DNA from: Bacteroidetes bacterium MedPE-SWsnd-G1
GTDB taxonomy: Bacteria > Bacteroidota > Bacteroidia > Flavobacteriales > Flavobacteriaceae
Length of the DNA: 64,000 bases
Reading direction: 5' to 3'
Assembly: GCA_001874265.1 (NCBI GenBank)
Contig: MPDD01000010.1
Span: forward strand, 1 to 64,000
Shown here: positions 36,321 through 44,994 of the stretch, piece by piece
How the letters are laid out: the number at the start of each line of letters is the position of its first letter
Position numbering within the stretch: position 1 is the stretch's first letter
Translations under genes and position numbers: made by a program
The notes under the pieces: model-generated
Seen by the model: only the letters and a program-made list of their open reading frames with translations
Told to the model about the DNA's origin: nothing
The model's database searches: none

Positions 36321-36327
36321 ATCTTTG
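36320..36327 (+). promoter_or_regulatory. -7 promoter box of murQ, start-proximal
   Basis: TATCTTTG, five bases before ATG 36333. The -33 region falls inside the icd terminator and has no TTG at 19 bases. The mRNA should be leaderless. The box also argues against the upstream start at 36306. Confidence 0.55.
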
Positions 36328-36332
36328 AAAAT

Positions 36333-37148
36333 ATGAGTTTTACAAAAACAACAGAGCAATCATCACATTATAATCATCTTGAAAAAATGTCGGTTAATGA
36401 ACTATTAACCAATATAAACCAAGAAGACTTTACCGTTCCACAAGCAGTTTCTAAAATAATTCCACAAATTGAACAAATAGTTGAAATCATTGTTTCAAAA
36501 CTTAAAATTGGAGGGCGACTATTTTATATTGGAGCAGGTACTAGTGGCCGCTTAGGAATATTAGATGCTTCTGAATGCCCTCCTACTTTTGGCGTATCAC
36601 ATGAACTCGTTCAAGGACTCATTGCTGGAGGAGATACAGCGATTAGAAAAGCCGTTGAAAACGCCGAGGACTCTACTACCCAGGGATGGATAGATCTAAA
36701 TGAAAAAAACATTAATAAAAATGATGTCGTTATTGGAATTGCCGCTTCTGGAACAACTCCATATGTAATATCAACATTAAAAAAATGTAACATAGAAGGT
36801 ATTATTACGGGAAGTATAACGATGAATGAAGGAAGCCCATTAGCAATTGTTCCAAAATTCCCGATTGTTTGTGTTGTTGGCCCTGAATTTGTCACTGGAA
36901 GTTCTCGTATGAAAGCGGGAACTGCTCAGAAATTAATTCTAAATATGATTTCTACTGCAACAATGATCAAATTAGGAAAAGTAGTTGGAAATAAAATGGT
37001 AGACATGCAACTATCAAATGAAAAACTAGTGAACAGAGGGACGGAAATGATAATGGATGAATTGAAAATCGAAGCCTCGATTGCTAATGAACTACTATTA
37101 AAATACGGAAGTGTTCGTAACGCAATAAATAACTACAATGTCAAATAA
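36333..37148 (+). CDS. murQ: N-acetylmuramic acid 6-phosphate etherase
   Basis: 271 residues from ATG 36333 (MSFTKTTEQSSHYNHLEKMS). The frame continues upstream to 36306, but those codons lie in the terminator and promoter. SIS domain with GGRLFYIGAGTSGRLGILDASECPPTFG (conserved core, residues ~62-89) and GIAASGTTPYVISTL; VTGSSRMKAGTAQKLILNMIST is typical of MurQ. It cleaves the lactyl ether of MurNAc-6-phosphate, giving GlcNAc-6-phosphate, in cell-wall recycling. The next gene overlaps its end by 11 bases, and an ATP-grasp gene follows. The kinase or transporter of the pathway is not in the window. Confidence 0.95.
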   Translation: MSFTKTTEQSSHYNHLEKMSVNELLTNINQEDFTVPQAVSKIIPQIEQIVEIIVSKLKIGGRLFYIGAGTSGRLGILDASECPPTFGVSHELVQGLIAGGDTAIRKAVENAEDSTTQGWIDLNEKNINKNDVVIGIAASGTTPYVISTLKKCNIEGIITGSITMNEGSPLAIVPKFPIVCVVGPEFVTGSSRMKAGTAQKLILNMISTATMIKLGKVVGNKMVDMQLSNEKLVNRGTEMIMDELKIEASIANELLLKYGSVRNAINNYNVK

Positions 37149-37356
37149 AAAAGAGATAATCGTAACTGGAATCAAATATTTAGCAATTACTTTACCGCTA
37201 ATGTTTTTTGGACCATTCGTCTTAACTATTGGTTTTAGAGCTGCAAATGAAGGCAATTATCTTTTTACCGGAATTGGCGTTTTTATTTGTTTGGTAGCAA
37301 TCGTTCTTGGATTTATTGGAGTTAAGACAATATTAAAAGGCTTGTTCGCCAAATAA
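37138..37356 (+). CDS. Small two-helix membrane protein (DUF6095-like)
   Basis: 72 residues: a basic start (MSNKKEI), helix one at ~12-32 (LAITLPLMFFGPFVLTIGF), a short loop, helix two at ~41-62 (FTGIGVFICLVAIVLGFIGV), and a basic end (KGLFAK). The pattern fits a small flavobacterial family that I recall as DUF6095; no function is known. It overlaps murQ by 11 bases and the ATP-grasp gene by one, so it is translated with both. Confidence 0.7.
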   Translation: MSNKKEIIVTGIKYLAITLPLMFFGPFVLTIGFRAANEGNYLFTGIGVFICLVAIVLGFIGVKTILKGLFAK

Positions 37357-38408
37357 TGAGTAGAAAAACGTTTTTATATAAACTAAAAAATTGGGAGTAT
37401 TGGCCATCGTACATGTTTTACCTACCGAATATTCCTTATGCATGCTATTTGGCTGTAAAAGCCAAAAGTCCTGTTTTTTATAGTGCTGTAAATCCTGGAA
37501 TTTATAATTCAGGCAACGGAATGGAATCTAAATTTGATACAATTAAAATGATTCCTGAACCTCTAAGACCAAAAACTATCCTTATATGCGAAGGAGAACC
37601 AATAGAAATAGTCTTAGAAAAAATAAAAAAAGAGCACCTAAATTTTCCGCTTATTGCAAAACCAGATATTGGCTTTAGAGGTCTTCTCGTAAAAAAAATA
37701 AATTCAAGAGAAGAATTAGAGCAGTACCTTCTTAAATATCCTATAAAAGTAATTATTCAAGAATATATAGATCTACCTAATGAGTGTGGCATTTTTTATT
37801 ATAGAATACCTGACGAACAAAAAGGACATATAACTTCCATTACCTTTAAGGAGTTTTTAACTGTTACAGGTACCGGAAAAAAAAGTATTGAAGAATTAAT
37901 TACAGAAGACAAAAGAGCCCGATTGTATTTAAAACTTTTACAAGAATTACATGGAGACACTTTACATTCAATTTTAAAAAATGGAGAGAAATTTGTATTA
38001 AACACCATTGGGAACCATTGTAAAGGGACTCGATTTATAAATGGAAATGATTTTATATCTAACGAACTGGAGCTATCATTTGATAGATTAAATAAAAAAA
38101 TAGATGGGTGGTATTATGGTCGAATCGACATTAAATACAACCAATTTGATGATTTATTAATTGGAGAAAACTATAAGATTTTAGAAATCAACGGTATCAT
38201 TTCAGAACCAACTCATATTTATGATGCATCGACTCACACCTATTTTAAAGCGGTAAAATCCATTGCTGCACATTGGAAGACTATATATAAAATTGCAAAA
38301 ACAAATCATTTTATCTTACATTTCCCTTATACCAAAACTAGTGCTTTTATAAAAGACTTAGTAAATCTTAAACGATATACAAAAAGATTACATTCACTAA
38401 CTCGCTAA
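37356..38408 (+). CDS. ATP-grasp protein (ligase-like)
   Basis: 350 residues. The ATP-grasp lysine region is FPLIAKPDIGFRGLLVKKI, followed by YPIKVIIQEYIDLPNECGIFYYRIP, a grasp-type strand with Glu, and YGRIDIKYN and ILEINGI with the metal-binding Asp/Glu-x-Asn pattern. Members ligate a carboxylate to an amine through acyl-phosphate. D-Ala-D-Ala ligase is the best-known relative but the resemblance is only to the fold. It starts at the stop of the DUF6095-like gene and its end overlaps the DinB-like gene on the other strand by 12 bases. Its place behind murQ suggests an envelope precursor as substrate (inference). Confidence 0.75.
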   Translation: MSRKTFLYKLKNWEYWPSYMFYLPNIPYACYLAVKAKSPVFYSAVNPGIYNSGNGMESKFDTIKMIPEPLRPKTILICEGEPIEIVLEKIKKEHLNFPLIAKPDIGFRGLLVKKINSREELEQYLLKYPIKVIIQEYIDLPNECGIFYYRIPDEQKGHITSITFKEFLTVTGTGKKSIEELITEDKRARLYLKLLQELHGDTLHSILKNGEKFVLNTIGNHCKGTRFINGNDFISNELELSFDRLNKKIDGWYYGRIDIKYNQFDDLLIGENYKILEINGIISEPTHIYDASTHTYFKAVKSIAAHWKTIYKIAKTNHFILHFPYTKTSAFIKDLVNLKRYTKRLHSLTR

Positions 38409-38894
38409 AGATTTTTCTTTAGGAGTTGTTGGATTAAAGCCAAAATCTTCATCCGGAATCTGAATCCCAAGCTGGGAAATAATATACCCTAAACTTGCAA
38501 AATGATGAATGGCATGACTATGTGCCTGAATTAACAAACCGCCTAATGTATACGTTTGCTCTACCCTTCCAAGTCCAAGATCATCAATAACGGTTATAAA
38601 TTGATCTAGGTCTGCTGATTTCAACTCAGCTAATTTCTTCAAAATTTGATTAAAATAGATGATCCCTTCTGCGGTGTCCAATTCTACTATTTCATTTCTC
38701 TTTCGCGCAGTTAAATCAACCCTTAAGTTTGGCAATCCTTCACATACACAATCAAACACATCTAAAATATGACGCATATGCCGGCCTATACTAGAATAAT
38801 ATGGAGCGATTGATGTATTGGAGTATTGTTCGTTAGAAATTGAGTTTAATAATTTCACACCTCTGTGCAAATTCATTTCAATCGCTGAAATCAT
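38397..38894 (-). CDS. Cytoplasmic DinB-like family protein
   Basis: 165 residues without a signal peptide. A helical bundle with SSIGRHMRHILDVFDCVCEG (first conserved His helix) and AHSHAIHHFASLGYIISQLGI (last helix with His ligands). DinB-fold proteins are metal-dependent; function unassigned. It differs from the exported DinB-like protein at 8903-9481. It converges on the ATP-grasp gene with a 12-base overlap. A near-palindrome lies upstream at 38925-38947. Confidence 0.75.
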   Translation of the reverse strand: MISAIEMNLHRGVKLLNSISNEQYSNTSIAPYYSSIGRHMRHILDVFDCVCEGLPNLRVDLTARKRNEIVELDTAEGIIYFNQILKKLAELKSADLDQFITVIDDLGLGRVEQTYTLGGLLIQAHSHAIHHFASLGYIISQLGIQIPDEDFGFNPTTPKEKSLAS

Positions 38895-38924
38895 AAAATA
38901 ATTTTTGGTTGGTTGAATGTTAGT

Positions 38925-38947
38925 TGTAAATATAATAATTATTTACA
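38925..38947. promoter_or_regulatory. Inverted repeat in the divergent intergenic region
   Basis: Perfect 8-bp arms TGTAAATA and TATTTACA with a 7-base AT spacer, 31 bases upstream of the DinB-like gene and before the T9SS type B gene. A regulator-binding site is possible, but AT-rich sequence makes such repeats fairly likely by chance. Confidence 0.3.
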
Positions 38948-39089
38948 CTAAAATCCATCTCCTAAATTTATTCATTTTATTTAATTAATCCCTTGATAAA
39001 TTATCATACTCCAAAATAAATTGGTAAACCAATCAGATTGCACTGTTTACGGTTTTAATTCTTTACTTTTACCATCATTTTTTTTTAAT

Positions 39090-42000
39090 TTGAAACGGAA
39101 TTTTCAGTTTATATTAATAATCTTTTTTATCTGTATTGGAATTGGACTTTCCAATGCACAAATAAATATACCTCCAACGTTAACTGCTGTCGGTGACCAA
39201 CCATACTGTCCTGGCAATTCCATTTCTATCGCTACAAGTTTAACAATAGTAGATCCTGATGACACAGGAATTGAAGCTATGTATGTTCAAATATCGAGTG
39301 GTTATGAACAAAACGATGACCTTTTAACTTTAATGGGATCTCATCCAACGATTATTTCTGAATGGAATAATTCTACCGGAAAACTAAAACTATCTGGTAT
39401 ATCGGGGGGCAATGTTTTGTATTCAGAATTCATAGCAGCTGTTTTGGATGTTCAATTTTCAACGACAAATACAGAATCTATAAATGATAGAGCTTTTTCA
39501 ATTACAATAGGAGATGCTAATTATTTACCCCTAACAGATCATTTTTATGAATTTGTGCCTTCTTTAGGGATTACTTGGACAAACGCTCGTACTGAGGCTG
39601 CTGGAAGAACTTATTTTGGGTTAAAAGGATATTTAGCAACCATTACTTCTGCGGAAGAAGCGCAATTATCTGGAGAGCAGGCTTCTGGTGCAGGATGGAT
39701 CGGTGGAAGTGATGCGCAAACTGAAGGTGTATGGAAATGGGTTACTGGTCCAGAAGCAGGGACCATATTTTGGAATGGACTTTGGAATGGATCAACTCCC
39801 AACTATGCCAATTGGAATTATAATGAACCTAATCAGGCTGGAGATGAGGACTATGCGCACATTACTGCTCCAAATATTGGAAAAAGAGGTGCATGGAATG
39901 ATCTGACAAATACTGGGGCTACATCTGGAGATTACCAACCAAAAGGATATATTGTTGAATATGGAGGATCTGTGGGGGACCCCATATTAAATATCTCAGC
40001 TAGTACAGTTATCAGAATACCTAATATTACAAATACAATATCTAATGAAAGGTGTGGGAATGGTACTGTTGACTTGGAGGCAACTTCAGATTTCGGAACA
40101 ATCTACTGGTATGATGCATTGAATGGTGGAAATTTGGTCGGAACTGGCACAACATTTACTACACCTGATATTGCAAATACTACTACTTATTATGTATCTA
40201 CTTCAATTGCTGGATGTACAACTGGAGAAAGAACTCCTGTTTCCGCTACCATCTATGAAATACCCACTATTATACAAACATCCGGGTCTATTATTTGTCA
40301 TAATGGAACCGGAGACATTTACGCAACCCCATCATCTAGTGGTATAATAAACTGGTTTGATTCTCCTACGGGCGGTGTTACTTTAAGTACTGGAAATGCA
40401 TTTACAACGGGACCACTAATAAGTACAACCTATTTTTACGCAGAGGTATCGACAAATAATTGTACCAACCCAATTAGGGAATCTGTTGAAGTTACTGTAA
40501 ACGCACCAATGGCTCCTACTGGAAATCAAAACCAAACATTTTGTGAATTTGATAACCCAACTATTGCATCCTTAACAGCTACAGGAAACAATATTTTATG
40601 GTATGACGCTGCTATAGGAGGTAATTTATTATTAACCTCCGACTTGCTTTTGAATGGTAAGAATTATTATGCATCTCAAAATGATGGTGTCTGCGAAAGT
40701 TTTGATCGATTGGAGGTTTCAGTTACGCTATTTGATATGGTGACTCCGACTAACATAACCCCATTAATTGCATGTGACAACACTTCATTCGGAACAGATT
40801 ACGATGGGATAATTAGATTTAATTTAACCGAGAAGGCTATTGAACTATTAAACGGAAAGAATCCAAGTGATTTTTCTATAAGTTATTTTACCGACAGCGT
40901 TTATATAAATCAAATTCCTGAAAACTCCATACCAATTAATGGAAATGATATTACCAGTTACTTTAACGATCCAAGTTTAAACGATTCTTATGGTGAGCAA
41001 AATATCTTTGTAAAAATTGCCAACATCAATGACTCTAACTGCTTCTCTGAAAATTCTTTTAAGTTAAAAGTAAATTCATTACCATCTATAAACCCTTCTC
41101 CATTTATTTTAGAGCAATGTGACGACGATTTTGATGGATTTAACACTTTTAATTTAACCGAGATTAATACTGAAATCGTCACAAACATTACTACAGAAGT
41201 TTTTAGTTATTTCGAAGCAAACATAGATGCTTTAAATAATTCAAATGCAATTATAGACCCAATAAATTACACCAATGAAATTGCAAACATTGACAATTCT
41301 ATATGGGTTCGAGTTGAAAATGAAAACGGGTGTTTTAGAGTATCTCAATTTGAATTAGTTGTTAAACCATCAGCAATTCCTACCTCTTTTTTAGAAACGT
41401 TTTACAATTGCGATGATGGGCAGGATACTAATGACGGCATAGCAACTTTTGATTTTAGCAGTGTAACAGCTCAAATTGAAGCCATTTTCCCAGTGAATGT
41501 TGATGTTCACTACTATCAAAATGAAGCAGATGCAACTAGTGAAATTAATGAAATAATAGATCCTTCTTCTTATCAAAATATCGACAGTCCAGGTATGCAA
41601 GAAATTTGGGTAAGAGCTGATAGTTCATTAGGAAATGATTGTTTAGGAAACGGACATCATGCAACATTAATCGTTGAACCTGTGCCTCAATTCGATGTTA
41701 TACCTGAAGCTACAGTTTGCCTTAATTTACCTCCGATAACATTAGAAACATTAAATCCTTCCGGAGCCTTTAACTACGAATGGACAGATGCCAATGGAGA
41801 TTTAATTAGTACTGAACCAAATGCATTAGTAACTTCAGGTGGCGTGTATACTGTTATTGCAAGTTATACAACTTCGTCTGGAAATACTTGTATTTCTGAC
41901 CCAAGAACGGTAACTGTTTCAGAATCTAATATTGCCTCAATATCCTATGAAGATATAACAATTACCGACGATTCAGATAATAATACAGTTCATATTAATA

Positions 42001-42443
42001 ACGAAAATGAAAATCTAGGAATAGGTGATTATGAATTTTCATTGGATGACGAATTTGGTCCGTTTCAAGATGAATCTATCTTTGAAATGGTAGCACCTGG
42101 TATTCATACAATATATGTCAGAGATAAAAATAATTGCGGTATTGCAAGTTTAGAAATATCGGTTGTTGGTTTCCCTAAGTTCTTTACGCCAAACTATGAT
42201 GGTGTAAATGACACTTGGAAAATATTAGGAATAAATGAAAATTTTTACCCAACATCGCTAATTTACATTTACGATCGTTTTGGTAAAATTTTGGCCAAAA
42301 TTGATCCTAAAAGTGAAGGGTGGGATGGTTTCTACAATGGTAAATTATTACCTTCAGACGATTATTGGTTTGGTGTTTTACTAGTTGACAAAGACGGTAA
42401 TACCAGAGAGCGAAAAGGTAATTTTAGTATGATAAGACGTTAA
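39090..42443 (+). CDS. Large T9SS type B secreted protein with C-type lectin domain
   Basis: 1117 residues from TTG 39090 (MKRNFQFILIIFFICIGIGL, then SNAQ). A longer TTG frame from 39021 adds 23 residues that precede the signal peptide and look non-coding. Residues ~20-140 resemble a cadherin-like strand-rich domain. Residues ~150-310 form a C-type lectin-like domain with FYEFVPSLGITWTNARTEAA and WNYNEPNQAGDEDYAHI. Ig-like repeats with paired cysteines follow (TTTYYVSTSIAGCT, TTYFYAEVSTNNCT). The last ~90 residues are the gliding-motility-type tail: FFTPNYDGVNDTWKI, IYDRFGKIL, GWDGFYNGKLLPSDDYWF. The tail directs secretion by the type IX system. The likely role is a surface adhesin for glycans (inference). 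Confidence 0.85.
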   Translation: MKRNFQFILIIFFICIGIGLSNAQINIPPTLTAVGDQPYCPGNSISIATSLTIVDPDDTGIEAMYVQISSGYEQNDDLLTLMGSHPTIISEWNNSTGKLKLSGISGGNVLYSEFIAAVLDVQFSTTNTESINDRAFSITIGDANYLPLTDHFYEFVPSLGITWTNARTEAAGRTYFGLKGYLATITSAEEAQLSGEQASGAGWIGGSDAQTEGVWKWVTGPEAGTIFWNGLWNGSTPNYANWNYNEPNQAGDEDYAHITAPNIGKRGAWNDLTNTGATSGDYQPKGYIVEYGGSVGDPILNISASTVIRIPNITNTISNERCGNGTVDLEATSDFGTIYWYDALNGGNLVGTGTTFTTPDIANTTTYYVSTSIAGCTTGERTPVSATIYEIPTIIQTSGSIICHNGTGDIYATPSSSGIINWFDSPTGGVTLSTGNAFTTGPLISTTYFYAEVSTNNCTNPIRESVEVTVNAPMAPTGNQNQTFCEFDNPTIASLTATGNNILWYDAAIGGNLLLTSDLLLNGKNYYASQNDGVCESFDRLEVSVTLFDMVTPTNITPLIACDNTSFGTDYDGIIRFNLTEKAIELLNGKNPSDFSISYFTDSVYINQIPENSIPINGNDITSYFNDPSLNDSYGEQNIFVKIANINDSNCFSENSFKLKVNSLPSINPSPFILEQCDDDFDGFNTFNLTEINTEIVTNITTEVFSYFEANIDALNNSNAIIDPINYTNEIANIDNSIWVRVENENGCFRVSQFELVVKPSAIPTSFLETFYNCDDGQDTNDGIATFDFSSVTAQIEAIFPVNVDVHYYQNEADATSEINEIIDPSSYQNIDSPGMQEIWVRADSSLGNDCLGNGHHATLIVEPVPQFDVIPEATVCLNLPPITLETLNPSGAFNYEWTDANGDLISTEPNALVTSGGVYTVIASYTTSSGNTCISDPRTVTVSESNIASISYEDITITDDSDNNTVHINNENENLGIGDYEFSLDDEFGPFQDESIFEMVAPGIHTIYVRDKNNCGIASLEISVVGFPKFFTPNYDGVNDTWKILGINENFYPTSLIYIYDRFGKILAKIDPKSEGWDGFYNGKLLPSDDYWFGVLLVDKDGNTRERKGNFSMIRR

Positions 42444-42444
42444 A

Positions 42445-43902
42445 TTATTTTTTAACCACCTGATTAATTAATTCATTAACATCTTTAGAAATTTTCAACT
42501 TATATACTATAATTACATACAATAAAATTACAACTGCGCTTTTTAACACAATATTTACAATAGATCTAAACGGAAAGTTTACAAAATAAAAAACTCCAAA
42601 TATCGCGGCTATAATGGCGATAATATAAATAGTTTCTTTAACAAAAGGCTGCATCTTTAATTTACGCTTTAAATATAAAATCTTAATCGTACTAAAAACA
42701 ACAACTGTTATTAAGGTTGCCCAAGCCGCTCCATTTATTCCTAAAAGCCGAATTAGAAAATGATTCAAAACAATTACAGTTCCTGCCATCCCCAATGAAA
42801 AATAGAAGAACATTCTATAGTATTTTGAATTGGTAAGAATGGCGCCGTTTGTTCCTAAAGCCAATTTATACAATTCCGAACACGATATTATCAATACAAC
42901 TGATATAGCAATTGCATATTGCCCCTCTCCAATAATTTTATAAATATCGTTAATGTTCAAGTTGATAAGCAGAAATAATAATCCACCAACTACGAGTAAA
43001 TTTATAGAACTTTGTTTGTATAACGTTTTTACTTTTCTCAATTCATTCTCATTCAAATCCTTTGCTGTAATAGGATTTGTAATTTGCTGCATGGCTCTAT
43101 TGGGAATCGCAACTGTAGATGCAATAAACACAGCTACTCCGTAAAATGCCAAATTTGCTAATTCTTCTACTTGCGGAATCATAAACTTATCAATCTCTAA
43201 TAAAATAGAACCCGCCGAACCTGCCAAAATCAGGTACATTGAATACCGCAAAATCCCTATAAAATTTTTCGGTTTAGAAACTGTCAATGCTGGTCTATAA
43301 ATTGTCAGCGCATAAACCAACATTACCAACATACGCACAAAATATAGCAACACAACGCCATAGATAAATTCTTCTGGATTCAACCACTTAAAATAAACGC
43401 AAAAAAGTAAAACTGTAACCCCAATTCTGACAAAGATCTCCTTTATAAAACTTCCAAAAACAGAGTTCATTTGAACTTTAGCCCAAGAATAAAACACTTC
43501 AAAATACCCCATAAATATGGCTGTAAAAAATATGAGGTATGTATAATCTTTAATCAATTCATTTTTTACCGATAAAAATTTTGCTATAGTTTCATATGCT
43601 AATCCACCAAATATTCCAAGAGGAATAATTACAAGTAACGGAATAATTAACGACCAGGTAAGTAGAGAATCTTGATCTTGTTTTGTTTTATAAGATGAAA
43701 AATACTTTACTACAGAATGCTGCATTCCAAAAACCAATAATGGAAGTAGCAAAACCGAAGTAGAAAGTAAAAATATAATGAGTCCGTAGTATTCATCAGA
43801 CAAAAATTTGGTATACAATAAAATGGTATTAACGCCACCAATAGTAAATCCTAGAATTAGGATTAAGGTATTTCTAATTGACTGACTTAATACAATTCCC
43901 AA
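42445..43902 (-). CDS. Polysaccharide flippase (MATE/Wzx-like)
   Basis: 485 residues and about 14 membrane segments, from SIRNTLILILGFTIGGVNTILLYTKF at the N-terminus to SAVVILLYVIIVYKL near the end. The form is that of MOP-superfamily exporters such as Wzx, which flip lipid-linked glycans across the inner membrane. It is the last gene of the minus-strand glycan operon, three bases after wecB. The convergent T9SS gene ends two bases away. The substrate cannot be inferred beyond the operon context. Confidence 0.85.
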   Translation of the reverse strand: MGIVLSQSIRNTLILILGFTIGGVNTILLYTKFLSDEYYGLIIFLLSTSVLLLPLLVFGMQHSVVKYFSSYKTKQDQDSLLTWSLIIPLLVIIPLGIFGGLAYETIAKFLSVKNELIKDYTYLIFFTAIFMGYFEVFYSWAKVQMNSVFGSFIKEIFVRIGVTVLLFCVYFKWLNPEEFIYGVVLLYFVRMLVMLVYALTIYRPALTVSKPKNFIGILRYSMYLILAGSAGSILLEIDKFMIPQVEELANLAFYGVAVFIASTVAIPNRAMQQITNPITAKDLNENELRKVKTLYKQSSINLLVVGGLLFLLINLNINDIYKIIGEGQYAIAISVVLIISCSELYKLALGTNGAILTNSKYYRMFFYFSLGMAGTVIVLNHFLIRLLGINGAAWATLITVVVFSTIKILYLKRKLKMQPFVKETIYIIAIIAAIFGVFYFVNFPFRSIVNIVLKSAVVILLYVIIVYKLKISKDVNELINQVVKK

Positions 43903-43905
43903 ATC

Positions 43906-44994
43906 TTAATTGATTAAAAGTTGAATTATTTCTGAATGAATTTTATCGCCAACTTTATCTCCATAAAGTTCTAAACTAAAATCTGAATTTGCCTTCTGAA
44001 ACAACTCAAAAGATGCAATCATCTCTTTAGGATTACTTCCTACAATTTTAGCAAATCCATTTGAAACAAGCTCTACCCATTCAGTTTCTTCTCTTGCAAT
44101 TAGGCAATGTTTCTTATTAAAAAATGCTTCTTTTTGAAGTCCACCGCTATCGGTAACAACCAAATTACAATTCTTCAATAATTCCAACATATCGAAATAT
44201 CCAACTGGCTCAATAAATTTAATATCAAAATTCAAATTGTGTTGTTTCAATATTTTTCTTGTTCTTGGGTGTAACGGTAATACAACTTGCTTTTTTTTCG
44301 AAATCTCTTCTAGTCCAATGAATATACCTTTTAATTTTTCAAGGTCATCCGTATTTTCTTGGCGGTGAATTGTGGCCAAAACAAAATTATCCTTAACCAA
44401 TTCTAAATCCGATATAATACTAGATTTTTCTCCAGATGTCTTACTATAAAAATCTACGGCATCTTTCATAATATCACCAGATTTCACAACATTTGTTGGA
44501 AGATGTTCAAAGCCTTCAGAATTTAAATTATCAATTGCTGTATCCGTTGGGCAAAGCAATAAATCCGAAATTCGATCTGTTAGAATTCTATTTACTTCTT
44601 CGGGCATTTCCATGTTAAATGAGCGCAAACCGGCTTCTATATGAACAACTTTAATATGCATCTTTTTTGCAGTTAGCGCCCCAGCAATTGTAGAATTGGT
44701 ATCTCCATAAACTACAACTGCATCTGGTTTTTCATTTAATAGAATCTCCTCTAATTTCTCCATCATTTGCCCAGTCATTGCACCATGCCCTAATCCATTA
44801 ATCTGTAAATTATATTTTGGCTTAGGAATTTCCATTTCAGAAAAAAACACTTCGCTCATATTATTATCGAAATGCTGACCAGTATGCACAATGACTTCTT
44901 CTATTTTCTTATAAGAAGCAATAACTCTACTTAAAACGGCTGCTTTTACAAATTGTGGTCTAGCTCCTAAAATAGTAACAATTTTCTTCATCAA
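43906..44994 (-). CDS. wecB: UDP-N-acetylglucosamine 2-epimerase (non-hydrolysing)
   Basis: 362 residues. Hallmarks: ILGARPQFVKAAVLSRVI at the start, VIVHTGQHFDNNMSEVFF, VVYGDTNSTIAGALTAKK, VVHIEAGLRSFNMEMPEEVNR (partly quoted) and VTDSGGLQKEAFF near the end. It makes UDP-ManNAc, a precursor of surface glycans. Its start overlaps the stop of the upstream glycosyltransferase by four bases. Confidence 0.95.
   Translation of the reverse strand: MMKKIVTILGARPQFVKAAVLSRVIASYKKIEEVIVHTGQHFDNNMSEVFFSEMEIPKPKYNLQINGLGHGAMTGQMMEKLEEILLNEKPDAVVVYGDTNSTIAGALTAKKMHIKVVHIEAGLRSFNMEMPEEVNRILTDRISDLLLCPTDTAIDNLNSEGFEHLPTNVVKSGDIMKDAVDFYSKTSGEKSSIISDLELVKDNFVLATIHRQENTDDLEKLKGIFIGLEEISKKKQVVLPLHPRTRKILKQHNLNFDIKFIEPVGYFDMLELLKNCNLVVTDSGGLQKEAFFNKKHCLIAREETEWVELVSNGFAKIVGSNPKEMIASFELFQKANSDFSLELYGDKVGDKIHSEIIQLLIN

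Noticed and set aside
36306-36332. Upstream in-frame start of murQ
   Set aside because: These bases contain the end of the icd terminator and the TATCTTTG box; the ATG at 36333 agrees with the promoter spacing and with the family start.
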